In this document: piece after piece, positions 35,512-46,980 of the stretch
Numbering within the stretch: position 1 is the first letter of the stretch
How the letters are laid out: each line of letters starts with the position of its first letter
Origin: Diphasiastrum complanatum
Lineage: Eukaryota > Streptophyta > Lycopodiopsida > Lycopodiales > Lycopodiaceae
Direction of reading: 5' to 3'
Assembly: GCA_029204225.1 (NCBI GenBank)
Contig: CM055102.1
Coordinates: 27,502,922-27,566,921, forward strand
Length of the DNA stretch: 64,000 bases
Notes under the pieces: model-generated
What the model was told of the DNA's origin: nothing
The model's input: the letters and a program-made list of their open reading frames with translations, nothing else
The model's database searches: none
Position numbers and translations under genes: made by a program

Positions 35512-36519
35512 CCTTAGAAAGGACTTAGTTGAAGAATGCTTGCTGATACAAATTAAGGATGTCATGACCTTAAAGGGTCAGTCTCCTTGGTTTCTCATAC
35601 CTTCTGCATTTCCCCCTCAATATTGTTCAATAAAGGCTCACACTGTCTTGGAAAATTCTAGCTTTGTGTTGTCAACAAGCTTGAGATAATTGATGGTTGA
35701 AGGTGAATTTTACAATAAGTGGGTATGTGTGATAGATTTTAGATATAATAAAATGTCTGGAGTGAGTTAAGCCTAGGATGTGAATAGCTTTGATTGATAG
35801 AGTGTTAGCAACTGTATCAATAAAAAAAAACCAGTTCCATTTTGATGCATGCACAAATTTGCGGGAGCATTTGTTTTTGTTGCATCAGTTAATATGTTTG
35901 TATGACCATGGGGTGAAGCTCTCAGCCTCTTAAACCAAGAAAGAGGCAACAAATGCTGGCAATTCAGTGGTTTCAAAAGTTTTCCATAAATTATCCTGCA
36001 ATGCTTAGGTAAACAACCAGCATTTGCTATCATCTGTGGTGCATCAGTTGATAACAGTTTTTAGTGCGTAATGACATTGACTGTATAAGACTTTATGAGT
36101 GGACTTGATTAAATTTTACCAGTGTAACTTGTACGTAACGCCTAGCGAAATGAAAAGATTGTCAATTATTAAGGTTATTATGGCTAGCATACCATTCCTT
36201 TCTGGTAGATGTCAGAGATGTGATTCAGCTGTTTGTAAAATGTCACAAACTAAGTATCAGCTTTGAATCATTCTCATATTTTCACTATGATAACAACGCA
36301 AGTTAAATTGGGCACCCAGCCTCAGTCCAAATAGCTCTTTGTCTTCTTGAGTGTCTGCGAGAATTTAAAATTTGACACAGTTTTATCTCTGTCTATGCTT
36401 AGACCTATTTGCAGTTAGCTAGAAGCTTAAAATGACCGTGCACACAATTGCCATAATAAAAATCTAGCTTGGGAAGAGGTTGAAGTCTGCCACTTCATTT
36501 AAAGCTTATTGTAAAGCTG
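35512..36519 (+). other. 3' flank of the host gene
   Basis: AATAAA at about 35628 (TTGTTCAATAAAGGC), 117 bp after the stop, is a candidate polyadenylation signal. The rest shows no further gene. Confidence 0.5.
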
Positions 36520-36650
36520 AGTTGCGCCAAGGGGCCTTATTAGTTTTTGTCTTGCATGTCCCATCTATGTGGATGCTGGATTTGAACTCCTGACCTTAAT
36601 AAGAGGAAAGGAGATATTCACCAGCAGGCCACTTACTGGGGGATGGGCTC
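36520..36650 (-). mobile_element. tRNA-derived SINE-like unit
   Basis: The minus strand has a box A-like TGGCCTGCTGG (36621-36631) and, 30 nt on, a box B-like GGAGTTCAAATCC (36578-36590), the spacing of an internal RNA polymerase III promoter. Between them is ATATCTCC..TTAAGGTCA. The same GTGGCCT..GGT..ATCT..AGGTC.GGAGTTC order recurs at 37180, which supports a repeat family. The 3' end is not defined. Confidence 0.6.
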
Positions 36651-37169
36651 GTTACAGTTGCATCAGTTCTATAAATATTGCCTCATGTTTCTTGTAATAT
36701 GAATATATTAAATTTCCTTTCTTTGTGCAACTACCATGTTACAAATTGTAGATTTTATAGTCATCTTAAGGTTATATTGTGACAATCAGCCGAGTCAAGG
36801 TGGTGCAATTTGGTTGAAGCCAAGAATAAGTGTGTGAATTCTAGCTACATGGAGATGCCTTTGCCCATGTGCGTTGAAGGAGGTAAAGGTTAGCCCTTGG
36901 AGGAGAATAACAGTTTTTTTGTCATTGAGACAAAAATTTCAACCTAGGTCATGGATCCCAGTGCACAGAACTGGCAAACTTTATGGACCGCTGTAATAGG
37001 ATGTTTTGCTGCAAAAAGATGCATTAAATGCATGATTGTAAAACAAGCTTGTAGAACAGGCTTGTAGAAATATAGACCCTTAGATGACTATTCAACGCTA
37101 ATATAATGCTTTTTTGATTCAGCTATTATCATTGGGAGAAAGGCACCTGAGCAATTGTAATACAAAGAG

Positions 37170-37330
37170 TCCTGAAGAGTGGCCTAGAGGTTGACATCTT
37201 TCTCACTGGAAGGTCTGGAGTTCGTTCACACTTGTGTCATGATGGGGAGGGACTTAATGAAACAAAGTTCATCAACAAAGGGCCAATCAATTGAAGGAGA
37301 TTGTTGAAGGCAGAAAACGCATGCTTAAGT
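37170..37330 (+). mobile_element. tRNA-derived SINE-like unit, second copy
   Basis: Box A-like TGGCCTAGAGG (37180-37190) and box B-like GGAGTTCGTTCAC (37217-37229) share the framework of the 36.6-kb unit: GTGGCCT, GGT, ATCT, AGGTC and GGAGTTC in the same order. The body after box B has no coding capacity. The 3' end is uncertain. Confidence 0.55.
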
Positions 37331-40300
37331 GGGCCATGAAGAAGGTTTACACTGTTCTGTTTTAAGTGACTATATATGTAAAAGTTGGTTTACCAAGTAT
37401 CAAGATTTGTTTCTATGAAAATTTATCTTGTAATGTCTTACCATGATACAAGAAACAATTTCCTTGAACAGCTTCTACATATTTCATAAGTCTGTGTTGC
37501 CAATCATCCACTATTTAGAACCAAGAAAAATTCCAATTGTCAAGATTTTGAGTATTGAAGGGGAGAAGGTACAAAATTGGAGGATATTTTATAAAAACTG
37601 GATTCAAAGAGGGTGTGAATGATTATTCTTTAACAAAACATGTGTAAAGCTTTAGGACATTTGAACCTTAGTATCCACATTGGGTTCCCAAGCAAAATAT
37701 GTTTTCCTTGTTGCTGAATGTTTGAGAAAATGTTTTTTGGGCAGGATGTCATGTACATCAATGTGAAGATCAATTCTTTTTAGCTGCTGGTATTTCAAGG
37801 TTTTATGTCCATCTTAGGATGGCTCAACCTCGGAGGCTCCGTTGTTTGAATACTGCAATTTGAAATACTTTTCCAAATTTGATAGCAACTTATGAATGAG
37901 TTTCAAATTGTAGCAGTGTTCCTTTTGACATTTTTGCACAATGATGTTGTTAAATGAACATTATTCAAAGATGAGGAGGATCTTGGAGTGCAAAATAAAT
38001 ATATGATGGATTGAATAAAAATTGTTCCACCAAAGATCAAGACATATAATATTAAGGCAAATGTTTCAAGTTTAAATGGTATTCTTGAAATAGATAACAC
38101 TCTTCGAGCGAGATGACACCAATCTAATTACTACTACGCTCTCCACAAAAAGTTGGCAAGAGAAAATGATAGGAAAAGGTCTTATCAAGTAACACATTAT
38201 ATGGCTGGTCGAGAAAAGTAACAGATTGTGATTGAGTTCAATAAAGAAATTGTAGATTTGGTTGTTTAAGGTTTTGAAAGTGTAAGCCTTTGAAATGGGA
38301 ATATAACTGTACAAAATCCTCACCAAGAGAGTCTGTTTGTTCTAGATAATGATTCTAGTATTGCAAACATAATCACCTTCTCTTCAAGTTTGGCCTATGT
38401 TTGTACTGCCAAATACTTGAGAAGGTCCCAAGGAACATGAACTTCACTCTTTATGTTCACACTTAGTTGTCCTTCTTGTCACACCCCTTTTAGGTGGAGG
38501 GCTTTCAAGTATTTCTTAGGTGGCTATGTACTTCTACGTTTTTATGTACATAATTCAAAGACAACTACAAGATGATTCCAACAATAGATCTTTTCAATCA
38601 AAAACTATGTTATGAATCCTTATACCAAGTATATGAATGTAGTCCAATCATGTTGGTAGATCCATAATTGTTTGTAATGAAAAAGAATCAATGAAATTCT
38701 ATGTCCTTCAATAACTTGCCTCCCAAGTGCTACAACACTCATGCATGGAGTATTTTTGACAAAGTCTCAAGTATGTAGATAAATGTATGTATGTCATTTT
38801 GTTGGGGCGAATGATTAAATTATATGATTGTGTATATGTTGATGTGGTTCTCTACCAGAACCACCCAACAACATGATATAGAAGTAGGCAAGCTCACTAA
38901 GGTCATCAACATTCAACAACCATTGAAATTGACAACCAATTCACAACTCAAATAAAAAGGAACAAATATAAGAACTACTTTTTTCTTCAAATTAGTCCAA
39001 ATGATCTGTTAAGAGGTAGTGGTAGAAAACCGAGTCTCTTTGACACCTCTTATGAAAACAACTATTTGTGGACGTATAGTTAGAGAGCACATGCTTTTTA
39101 AGATTACGTAAACATATGTTTAGGAACAAGTAGTACATTTAAAACATTTTTGATGTTGAACATTGTTTCAAAGAAACTACCCTCACCTACCTTAGGTTGT
39201 TGCTTCTCTTTTGCGAACCACTATGTTTTCCAAAACTTGCATTGCAATTTCTTTCACAACATTTATCCATCTCATAACCATCTACTTGCATTTCTAATGC
39301 TCATTTTCAACGTGAAAATATCATAAAGCCATGCACCTTAGTAGGGCAAAACTATTTGTGAATCACTTTCATCATCATCATCTTCGTCTATCATCTTACA
39401 TGACACATGACTCGTAACGGTCTCTTTGAGAGTAGGGGGTCCAAAGGCTTTTTTTTGACTCCCAATCCTCTTATTTATATTAAGTCACTATACCCCTTTA
39501 TTAATAGTCTCCCCTTTGGATCTGGCCTCTATTTTTATTAAGTGTTTCAAGAGTCTAATATTCTCTCTATCTCGATGACTTCAAGGGAGCTACCCATTTT
39601 CTTCTGTCGAAGTCCCAATTTTCTCTATCCATGGTCTTTATAAGTTCTCAACATATCTCTCTAGATTAGTGCCTCCTAGTTTGTTTCTTATGTTAGCCAT
39701 TTTAGCAGTTATCCTATCTCCCTAGAATTTTCCTATCTGGGATCACAAAAAATTGAACCTAAGTGGGCAAGCCCAACTCAAGCATGACACACCAACTCAC
39801 CATGTGTGGCAATATATTTATTCAATGGTTTTCTATCCATCTTGCTAAGATGGAAGGTAGTCTCTTCACTCTCTATCCCCTTACATTCAATACCATATCT
39901 TTTGACGATATTTGCTATCCATTATTTTAGGATGCATACTCCTCTCTCTACCTTTTCAATGTGAGCAAAAACACCCTCCACTATATGTCTTGTCAACATG
40001 AATATCTCTTTTGTGGCCCAAATTACTATTCGTCATGTTGGTATGGATAACAATGATAATAGTTTCTTCTCACATCCCTTTGTCTGTTAAACTTCCATAG
40101 TTTACACATATGGTTGATTCATTTTCACATATTGGAACATACATGAATTGTTTTTTGAGTGCTTATTCTCATAGACTTGATCTAAAGTCCTTTACTCCCT
40201 AGATCAACGTCTTTTGCAACCATTCCTCAAATTGAGGTGCTACAGAAAGCAAAAAATGATTCATTTTTTATTATCTAGATGTCAATTCCTTTGTTGTAGA

Positions 40301-40339
40301 AAGCAAAGTTGATCACTTTTTCACATGCAATTACATGCC
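37331..40339. other. Intergenic, no gene recognised
   Basis: AT-rich sequence with short ORFs lacking domains, long stretches of which look like decayed non-coding DNA. There are no LTR ends, PBS or tandem arrays that I can support. Confidence 0.4.
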
Positions 40340-40990
40340 TTTATATTTGGAGTTGAACCTCAACTTTGAATTGACATTATCAAGTACGATCCAAAAGATT
40401 TACATGCCATGATTCAATATGCTGAATGCAATACTGACTTTGTACCTTTGTTGTGACACTCCAATAATAAACCAAGGCCAAACAGAGCATCTGTCATTTC
40501 CACCAAGTTTAGTTCTATTTCTCCTTTTCCAACTCCAATACTTATTGAAATTATAATGATTGTACTCCCAACAAAACTCAATTGGAAGATTCCAATAACG
40601 AAAACAAATTTTGGTTATTAGCTAAAAGCCACAAGTCATAGATTTTTCCTTCAAGATCAAAGATGGTCATCAGTTTTCCAACACTCGAGCAACTCATGCT
40701 ATTCAAAGGACAACTCAGCCTCATAAATTGAGACTTATTGAACCATGTACTTCTTCTGGTTCACGTATAGGTCTTTGCACCATATGCAAAGATGATCATC
40801 GTTGGTTTTATTGCCCTAAGTGGACTACTAACTCTTAGAATCAAAGTGCTAAAATCTATGTTGATTCAAAAGACTTGGATGTTTTACCATTTGAGAAATC
40901 TCAAGCACAATGTCATGATCTTCAATCTTATTCCATCCTTGGGCTATTGGATACCGACCTACCTTAATTTATATATATTTTGAAAAATGA
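40340..40990 (+). pseudogene. Gypsy-like Gag remnant with zinc knuckle
   Basis: The plus strand encodes FGVEPQL-stop-IDIIKYDP and KDLHAMIQYAECNTDFVPLL, resembling the end of the Gag capsid-like domain. Further on, in another frame, comes GLCTICKDDHRWFYCPKW (about 40774-40830), a knuckle with spacing C-X2-C-X3-H-X4-C. YVDSKDLDVLPFEKSQAQCH follows. Stops and frame changes are frequent. Only the knuckle is convincing; the family is inferred from it. Confidence 0.45.
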
Positions 40991-41663
40991 ATCTCCATTA
41001 TTTCAAAATCCTATTTCACAATATCTTATTGTCAAAGATACTATTTAAAATTGATCAATTATCATTTCTGTTCAATCCCTTGGAGAATGACTTTCTAGAA
41101 CAATTGGAACAACAATTGATTAGAGGTAAAAAAAACAATTGGTCGAAGGTAAAAATTGATTGCTTGAAGGTGACAATTTTTTTGCAAAGATTCCCATCAT
41201 GTCATCCATTATTTCTTATCCAAAATGAAATCCACGTGATAGATGTTTTTCATGTGCTTGATTAGCATGTTGTTGATAATATTGTTGAAATTTGAAATCT
41301 ACACACATGGGACTCTTGGCTTTTTCAACAAGCCGAAGATGATGATCTACTTCATGTTCCTTACAAATATTCATTTATCAACAAACATTATCAAATTGCA
41401 TTGATCATCCAATATTATAACACTCATATATCTTGAGACATTACAAATCTGGTGCTCTTTTAAGTGAGAGGAAATGTCATAGTTTCGTAACTTCTTAAAA
41501 GCTCTTTCTGATATTAAACACCATTTTAACTTAGAAATGGTCCTTGGGTCCCTTGAATTAAATACTTAAATCATTGTGAGGCCTAAAAGCCCATTGTAAA
41601 AGCAGAAGACTCACTTTAAGGCTAGCTCCTTTCCACGATATGCTGGAGGTTGTCAAAGCCACA

Positions 41664-41798
41664 TGTTGAGCGATTCCCGAGTATTTTTGCAGACTGTGTA
41701 GAAACACGAATAAAACTGCAGATCTGGATAATGAAATCGATGTAGATTAGAAATCGATTATTCAGATGAATCACTCCCGATAGTAGAATAATCCAACA
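41664..41798 (-). repeat. Copia 3' LTR (family C), about 135 bp if complete
   Basis: The minus strand begins TGTTGGATTATTCTAC right after the polypurine tract. On the plus strand the nearest matching terminus is TGTTGAGCGATT at 41664, giving TGTTG..CAACA ends. The outer end is inferred and no second copy is available for checking. Confidence 0.5.
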
Positions 41799-41808
41799 TT
41801 GCCCCTTA
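41799..41808 (-). other. Polypurine tract (copia family C)
   Basis: The minus strand reads TAAGGGGCAA between the pol stop codon and the LTR start. The TAA is the pol stop codon. Confidence 0.75.
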
Positions 41809-42822
41809 ATCTGAATCCATGAATGCCTTGACCTTCAAACTTAGTTCTGCACAAAATTTTTTGTGTGCATCCAAGCTTAGTGCCTTAGTAAAAACACCAG
41901 CTGTCATATTTTGCGTTCGACAATACTGCAAGTTTACCTGTTTGTCGATAACTTTGCTTCTGACATATTGATACTTAATTTCAATGTGCTTACTCTTAGA
42001 ATGAAATCTAGGGTTGGCTGATAAAGCAATAGCACTTTGATTATCACAAAATAAAGTTGTCAGAGCATATTGTTTCAGACAAACATCTGAAAGTAAGTTT
42101 CTCAACCATACTGCTTCCTTTGTAGCTTGAGAGGCTGCAATATACTCTGATTCAGTAGAAGATAGAGCTATCGAAGTTTGCTTACGACTGTTCCATGAAA
42201 TAGGACTGTTGTTGAGGAAGAATGTAAATCCAGAAGTGTCTTCATCTCCTGCCCAACTTTCATATGAATAACCACTGAGAATATTGAGTACGCCGTTGTC
42301 GACTGCTCCATAACAAATGCATAAGTTTATAATAGCTCGAATATATCTCAAAACTCTAATAAGAGCCTTCCAATATGAAATACCAGAATTAGTCATAAAC
42401 TGACTTAAGGAACTGACTGCTAAAGCTATGTCTGGTCTGGTACAGATCATTGCATACATAAGAGATCCTATTATCGAATGATAAGGATACTCATGCATGT
42501 GCTCCTTCTCTTCGATTGTCTGAGGACGTTGGTCCTTTGACAATTTGAGTCCTGGGTCCATCGATGAGTAAGCTAACTCGCAATTCATCAGATTATATCT
42601 GATAAACATATCGTGAATGTATCTTTGATGAGTCATGTAAATCAACTTTCGCTTTCTGTCTCTTTGGATTTGAATACCTAGACAGTAATGAGCTTCGCCC
42701 AGACCGGTCATGTTGAATTCTGAAGACAACATTGATTTAGCTTCTTTTATTAGATCGATACTATTGCTGAAAAGCAATGTGTCGTCCACATACAAAGTGA
42801 TAATAATAAAAGGATGTTGCAC
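41806..42822 (-). CDS. Ty1/copia RT (C-terminal) and RNase H, open for 338 codons
   Basis: An uninterrupted frame begins inside RT: IIITLYVDDTLLFSN (YVDD active site, residues about 6-20), MTGLGEAHYCLGIQI, then the connection (YHSIIGSLMYAMICTRPDIA). RNase H follows: GYSYESWAGDED (about 184-195), SSTESEYIAAS (about 221-231), LFCDNQSAIALSANP (about 258-272), QNMTAGVFTKAL. The first RNase H Asp, normally in DADWAG, reads YESWAG, so RNase H is probably dead although Glu and the second Asp remain. The Met shown is not a true start: RT palm and everything upstream are missing, cut at about 42823. It is the least damaged reading frame in the window, which suggests a recent arrival. Confidence 0.85.
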   Translation of the reverse strand: MQHPFIIITLYVDDTLLFSNSIDLIKEAKSMLSSEFNMTGLGEAHYCLGIQIQRDRKRKLIYMTHQRYIHDMFIRYNLMNCELAYSSMDPGLKLSKDQRPQTIEEKEHMHEYPYHSIIGSLMYAMICTRPDIALAVSSLSQFMTNSGISYWKALIRVLRYIRAIINLCICYGAVDNGVLNILSGYSYESWAGDEDTSGFTFFLNNSPISWNSRKQTSIALSSTESEYIAASQATKEAVWLRNLLSDVCLKQYALTTLFCDNQSAIALSANPRFHSKSKHIEIKYQYVRSKVIDKQVNLQYCRTQNMTAGVFTKALSLDAHKKFCAELSLKVKAFMDSD

Positions 42823-42834
42823 TCATTATGGAGG

Positions 42835-43008
42835 AAATCTGACAGCCAGACCTCGTCAATCTGCTCTTGGATACCCGGAACGATTAGCCTTACCTGCCCC
42901 ACCAAAGCACCCCGCTCCTCTTGCCAATTTGATGGAACCAGAACTTTACAGAAGTGCCGAGCAATGGAACTATGGTAATGATCAAGAAGGTGGATCTTCA
43001 GAACAATC
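42835..43008 (+). pseudogene. Exon-like fragment, family unknown
   Basis: The frame on the plus strand reads GGNLTARPRQSALGYPERLA, LPAPPKHPAPLANLMEPELY and RSAEQWNYGNDQEGG without stops. Composition and codon use look like real protein coding and unlike the AT-rich neighbours. It is wedged between the broken RT at 42822 and the LTR repeat at 43010, with no splice sites that I can defend. It may be a captured host exon or the end of a gene cut by the copia copy. Confidence 0.4.
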
Positions 43009-43012
43009 TACA

Positions 43013-43312
43013 CGAGAGCTCTTTGTTGTATTCTCTCTCCACCCGAGAGCAAGCCAAATCTATAATTAGTTTTTTTCATGGAAAGTGTCCTTTCATTATG
43101 TGTGATGAATGGTTGATGATTGATGCATCTACAAAGTGCTCTTGCCTTAGATTTTGAGCTAGTATGCTTGTATCTCAATATAGATTGATCTATGTGCAAT
43201 CACACACATCTTAGGAGATCATTCACATTGTTTGAGAAGTCCTCACACGTGTGAAAAGCACACATGGTATCAGAGTCTACATAAGATTGATTCGCATCTA
43301 TCAAGTGTGTGG
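43013..43312 (+). repeat. Copia (family D) LTR end, PBS and leader, first copy
   Basis: About 300 bp nearly identical to 43700-44008. It contains the LTR end CGTGTGAAAAGCACA followed by PBS TGGTATCAGAGTC (43265-43277) and a short leader up to ATCTATCAAGTGTGT. Confidence 0.85.
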
Positions 43313-43699
43313 GGTCCTCTTTCAAAACTACTCATTGTACACTGTAAAAAAGTGATTAGGCCAATTTTGGAAGTTGATTAGTTCATGGTAATATAGGCTA
43401 GTGACACTTGGCTTGATGCTAGAGGATGTGTGACATAGCACCTCTTGATTCTATTTTTCAATTTGGGCCAATCATATTGTGAGGTGCACCAAAATGGTCC
43501 AATCAGTGTAAGAGCTGTTATGTAGGAGGTCCAATCATTGTAAGAGGTGGTGATCTTAGGGGTCCAATCAAATCGCTTCATTACCACACTCTTAGATCTC
43601 GAGCCACTACTAGTGAGAGTGAGGGAGAATCCATACTTAGTTTTTTGTAGCAAGATCTTGATGTAGCAAGCTCCAACACTTAGTTTTTTGGTGACATTC

Positions 43700-44008
43700 T
43701 CTCTCTACACGAGAGCTCTTTGTTGTATTCTCTCTCTACCCAAGAGCAAGCCAAATCTATACTTAGTTTTTTTTCATGGAAAGTGTCCTTTCGTTATTTG
43801 TGATGAATGGTTGATGATTGATGCATGTACAAAGTGCTCTTGCCTTAGATTTTGAGCTAGTATGCTTGTATCTCAATATAGATTGATCTATGTGCAATCA
43901 CACACATCTTAGGAGATCATTCACATTGTTTGAGAAGTCCTCACACGTGTGAAAAGTACACATGGTATTAGAGCCTACATAAGATTGATTTGCATCTATC
44001 AAGTGTGT
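43700..44008 (+). repeat. Copia (family D) LTR end, PBS and leader, second copy
   Basis: Second copy, with PBS TGGTATTAGAGCC (43963-43975; one C-to-T change from the canonical motif). The LTR proper may start well upstream, because 43313-43699 is unique sequence of LTR-like character. Downstream lies the gag of the same element. Confidence 0.85.
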
Positions 44009-44739
44009 AGTGATTTTGGCTTGAAATCAAGTTTTGGAGGGTGTAATTGCATCTCGATTTCTATCATAAGGTTTTTTTGGATAAAAAAGGGTCTAAATCA
44101 TATCGATTGGATCCATCCTGGCACTGTACAAAAATCAGTGCTCATACACATGTGATATCAGTCCAATTTGAGTTTGTGATGCATCTCCAAGGTTGATCCA
44201 AAATTGGAGTATGATAGCTTGCTAGAAAGCTAGTGAAGTCTAGTTTGTGTTGCAACTTGTTTCAACTCTATTGGATGTGTCTAGTGGAGGTTATAGGCAT
44301 TTGAATCAAGGAAGGCAGGGCACCTAGTATGGTTGGACACATCAAGTTTGACTCACATATAGCTTATTTGATCAAAAAACCCATGTTCTAGCTTGCCAAT
44401 CTTGACTAGGTGACATCTAGGTGAGATTTTGAGTCCAAGGCCTCATAGTTTCATACGAATCAAGTAGATTTGTGTGCTTTGAGACATCTTTGAGTGCTCC
44501 ACACGTGCTTAGAAGAAACTGGATCAAAATCTTGTTGTGTCTCTTTTGTGAAAAGAAGATAGATCTAGTTTGACTGAGATTGTCAAAGCTATTAAGATTG
44601 TAATCTCAAATTTGTTGCAAGATTTCAAACGGTCTCGGTTGGACACCATTATCAAAGCATCTTTTTGAGAGAGTAGCAACACTTGTACTTGTTTTTTGTG
44701 TTCTTCACAAGTCAGCAGTCACCTCTAGTGATTATGGCA

Positions 44740-45277
44740 TCTTGGAGCAAGGAGAGAGATTGAACACTTCCAATTATTCTATTTGGATAGTGGATGAATC
44801 AATTTTGATTCTCCAAGATGTGATGGATATATAGTACTTGGAATTGAGGAGGAGCCTCAAGTACTCCAAGAAGTACAATGGTACAAGAAAAGGGCAAGAA
44901 TGGCCCTTCAATACCTTAAGATGAATGTCTCAAATGAAGTTTTGATGGAGATTAGTGGTTGCACCTCGGCCAAGGAGGCTTGGGACACTCTCAAAGCCAT
45001 CTATGAAGCCAAGAATACTTCTAGACTACTCACTCTTAGGAGCCAAATTTTTCAAAGTTATCAAAAGAGTGATGAGAGTGCTTCCAATTTTGTCATGAGA
45101 TTTAAGGATCTTCATAGAGAGCTTGCATGCATAGGTGATCATCTCAACCAAAGTGAATTAGTTCAAGTCATCCTTAATGGATTGAAAGATGAGTTTGAGA
45201 ACTCCAATCCTATGCAATCAAGGAAGAGATTCCAAGCCTGGAGGCACTTCAAGGAGTCCTCATTTCTGAAAAAGTGA
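44740..45277 (+). pseudogene. Ty1/copia Gag (UBN2-like), family D
   Basis: After a broken N-terminal part (ILQDVMDI-stop-YLELRR) the frame at 44900-45277 encodes MALQYLKMNVSNEVLMEISG, AKEAWDTLKAIYEAKNTSRL, RSQIFQSYQKSDESASNFVM and LNQSELVQVILNGLKDEFEN, the helical capsid-like Gag core of plant copia elements. The reading frame is lost near 45230, and no zinc knuckle is visible after it. Confidence 0.85.
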
Positions 45278-45649
45278 ATTCAGTAATTGGTTCCAATCAT
45301 GAAGAACCAAAATCTGGCTTTAAGAGGGCCTCAAGAAGATAGTTATGTGCAAAAGCACGATCTCGTGCATTCGCATGATGATGAGACATAGGAGGCTACA
45401 ATAAAGAGGGATATGAAAAATTCCACGGGATGCATGGTCACCATCTTGATCAGTCCCCCTTTCAGAGAGTCTATCAAGGTGGTATTGACAAACAATGAAA
45501 GAAGGTGAGATGATAGAAGAAGGTGAGTGTAGCAAGCAAGGTGTGAGTAGGTCTTAGAAGCAATATGAGAGTCAGGAGACACACTTTGCACTTATGAATA
45601 CTATCTTGGATTCATACGAGCCGTAGTCATTTGTTGAGACCGCAAAGGA
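45278..45649 (+). pseudogene. Decayed copia interior, domain unrecognised
   Basis: This lies between Gag and RT of the family D copy, where protease and integrase should be. I see neither DSGAT nor integrase blocks, so most of that region has been deleted. Confidence 0.4.
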
Positions 45650-46215
45650 GAAGGCATCAAGCCATGCAAATAGAGTATGACTTTATTCTAGAGAATGATA
45701 CATGGGATCTTGTGAAATTGCCAAAAAGAAAGTGTCACATTGGGTGTGAATGGGTCTATAGGACCAAGTACTAAGCAGATAGGAGCATCGGTAAGCATAA
45801 GGCAAAGGCTGGGTTGCAAAGCGTTATCACAATAGGAAGGGCTAGATTATGACCATATGCAAACATGACATCCACTAGGATGGTCTTGTCATTGTGGCTA
45901 CATTATTTGATTGAGAGGTCCATCAAATGGACGTAAAAAGTGCATTTTAAATGAGTAGTTGGTAGAAGAGGTCTATATGGACCAACCACAAGGCTTTGAG
46001 TCAAAGGCAAAAAATATCTAGTGTGCAAGCTTAAGAAAACATTATATAAGTTGAAACAAGCACTTAGGCATGGTATGGTCATATTGATGACTATTTTATG
46101 AAACAGCATGTTATAAAAAGTAAGTCATACTGCAATCTGTATGTAAAGGAGGATCAAAACATAGTTATTATCATTCTCTATGTTGATGATCTTGTCATCA
46201 TAGGTAATAATGGAA
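45650..46215 (+). pseudogene. Ty1/copia reverse transcriptase remnant, family D
   Basis: Translation gives NDTWDLVKLPKRKCHIGCEW and VYRTKY-stop-ADRSIGKHKAKA (RT start), LVCKLKKTLYKLKQALRHGM (the LYGLKQ block, altered) and, in another frame, IVIIILYVDDLVIIGNN (YVDD, about 46157-46205). Many stops and frameshifts show great age. RNase H is absent: the sequence goes from just past YVDD to the polypurine tract in about 85 bp. Confidence 0.8.
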
Positions 46216-46289
46216 AGCTGATTGCAAAGGTGAAGGCCCACTGTGAAATTTCGATGGATGCTACTTGTTAGTGTAGGCAAAATAACCAT

Positions 46290-46980
46290 TAAAGGGGCAT
46301 GTTGAAATAAATGCCAATTTTACCCCTACAGGCTTTGTATTATTGTAAATTGTAAGTTGTGCTTATGCCATGGGAGTATTTATTAATTACATTGTGAACC
46401 TCTCTTAAGCACATGTAAGCAAGTAGGCCAAGCAAGACACATGGTTCTAGAGCTAAATTTAGTAAGTGACACCTTGTGGTTAACCATCATGCATATACGA
46501 CATGTGGCACCCAAGATCTTTTGGATCTAGAGGAGTTACCACACCCTCTCCACTAATGAATTATTCACTTGTTTAAATCCATCCATCTTGTCAAGGAGCT
46601 TAAGCTTTCATGTTGGCTAACTCTCTTGATTCTCCATGTATTTGACTGTTGACTTTTGCTATGCTATTGATGTGTTTATTGTCATGTATCATAGTTATGA
46701 TGCTACATAGGATGATTTCCAGGTTTCAAGAATTTCATGATCGAGGTCTCATCCTTAAAAATATGAATGTAAATCCAAGCCCACTCTTATAGGTACACTC
46801 CAAGCATTAACAACTCCCCAAGAGTGCTTATGGCACCCTGTGCGTGTCCATTCCAGCAGTTGTATGACTTTTTCCCAAGTCCTAGACTTAAAGGCTTACC
46901 ACTAAGCTCCGGAGTCCTTTAAACAATACCAACTATCTTATGCTAGCCTCATGTTAGTTACTTGTCATTATAACCCTAAC
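46290..46980 (+). repeat. Polypurine tract and 3' LTR of a copia element
   Basis: AAAGGGGCA (46291-46299) precedes TGTTGAAATAAATGCC (from 46300). A terminus CCCTAACA near 46980 would give an LTR of about 680 bp. It does not match the 43-44 kb LTR repeats by eye, so the copy may be chimeric or the right end misplaced. Confidence 0.5.

Noticed and set aside
36781-36860. Third SINE copy (GGTGGTGCAATTTGG)
   Set aside because: The box B match is poor and intervening words differ from the two supported units. Mentioned only as a weak candidate.
42710-43069. A single 119-codon plus-strand protein
   Set aside because: The first 40 codons are antisense to the copia RT. Only 42835-43008 has independent coding character, so it was kept as a fragment.
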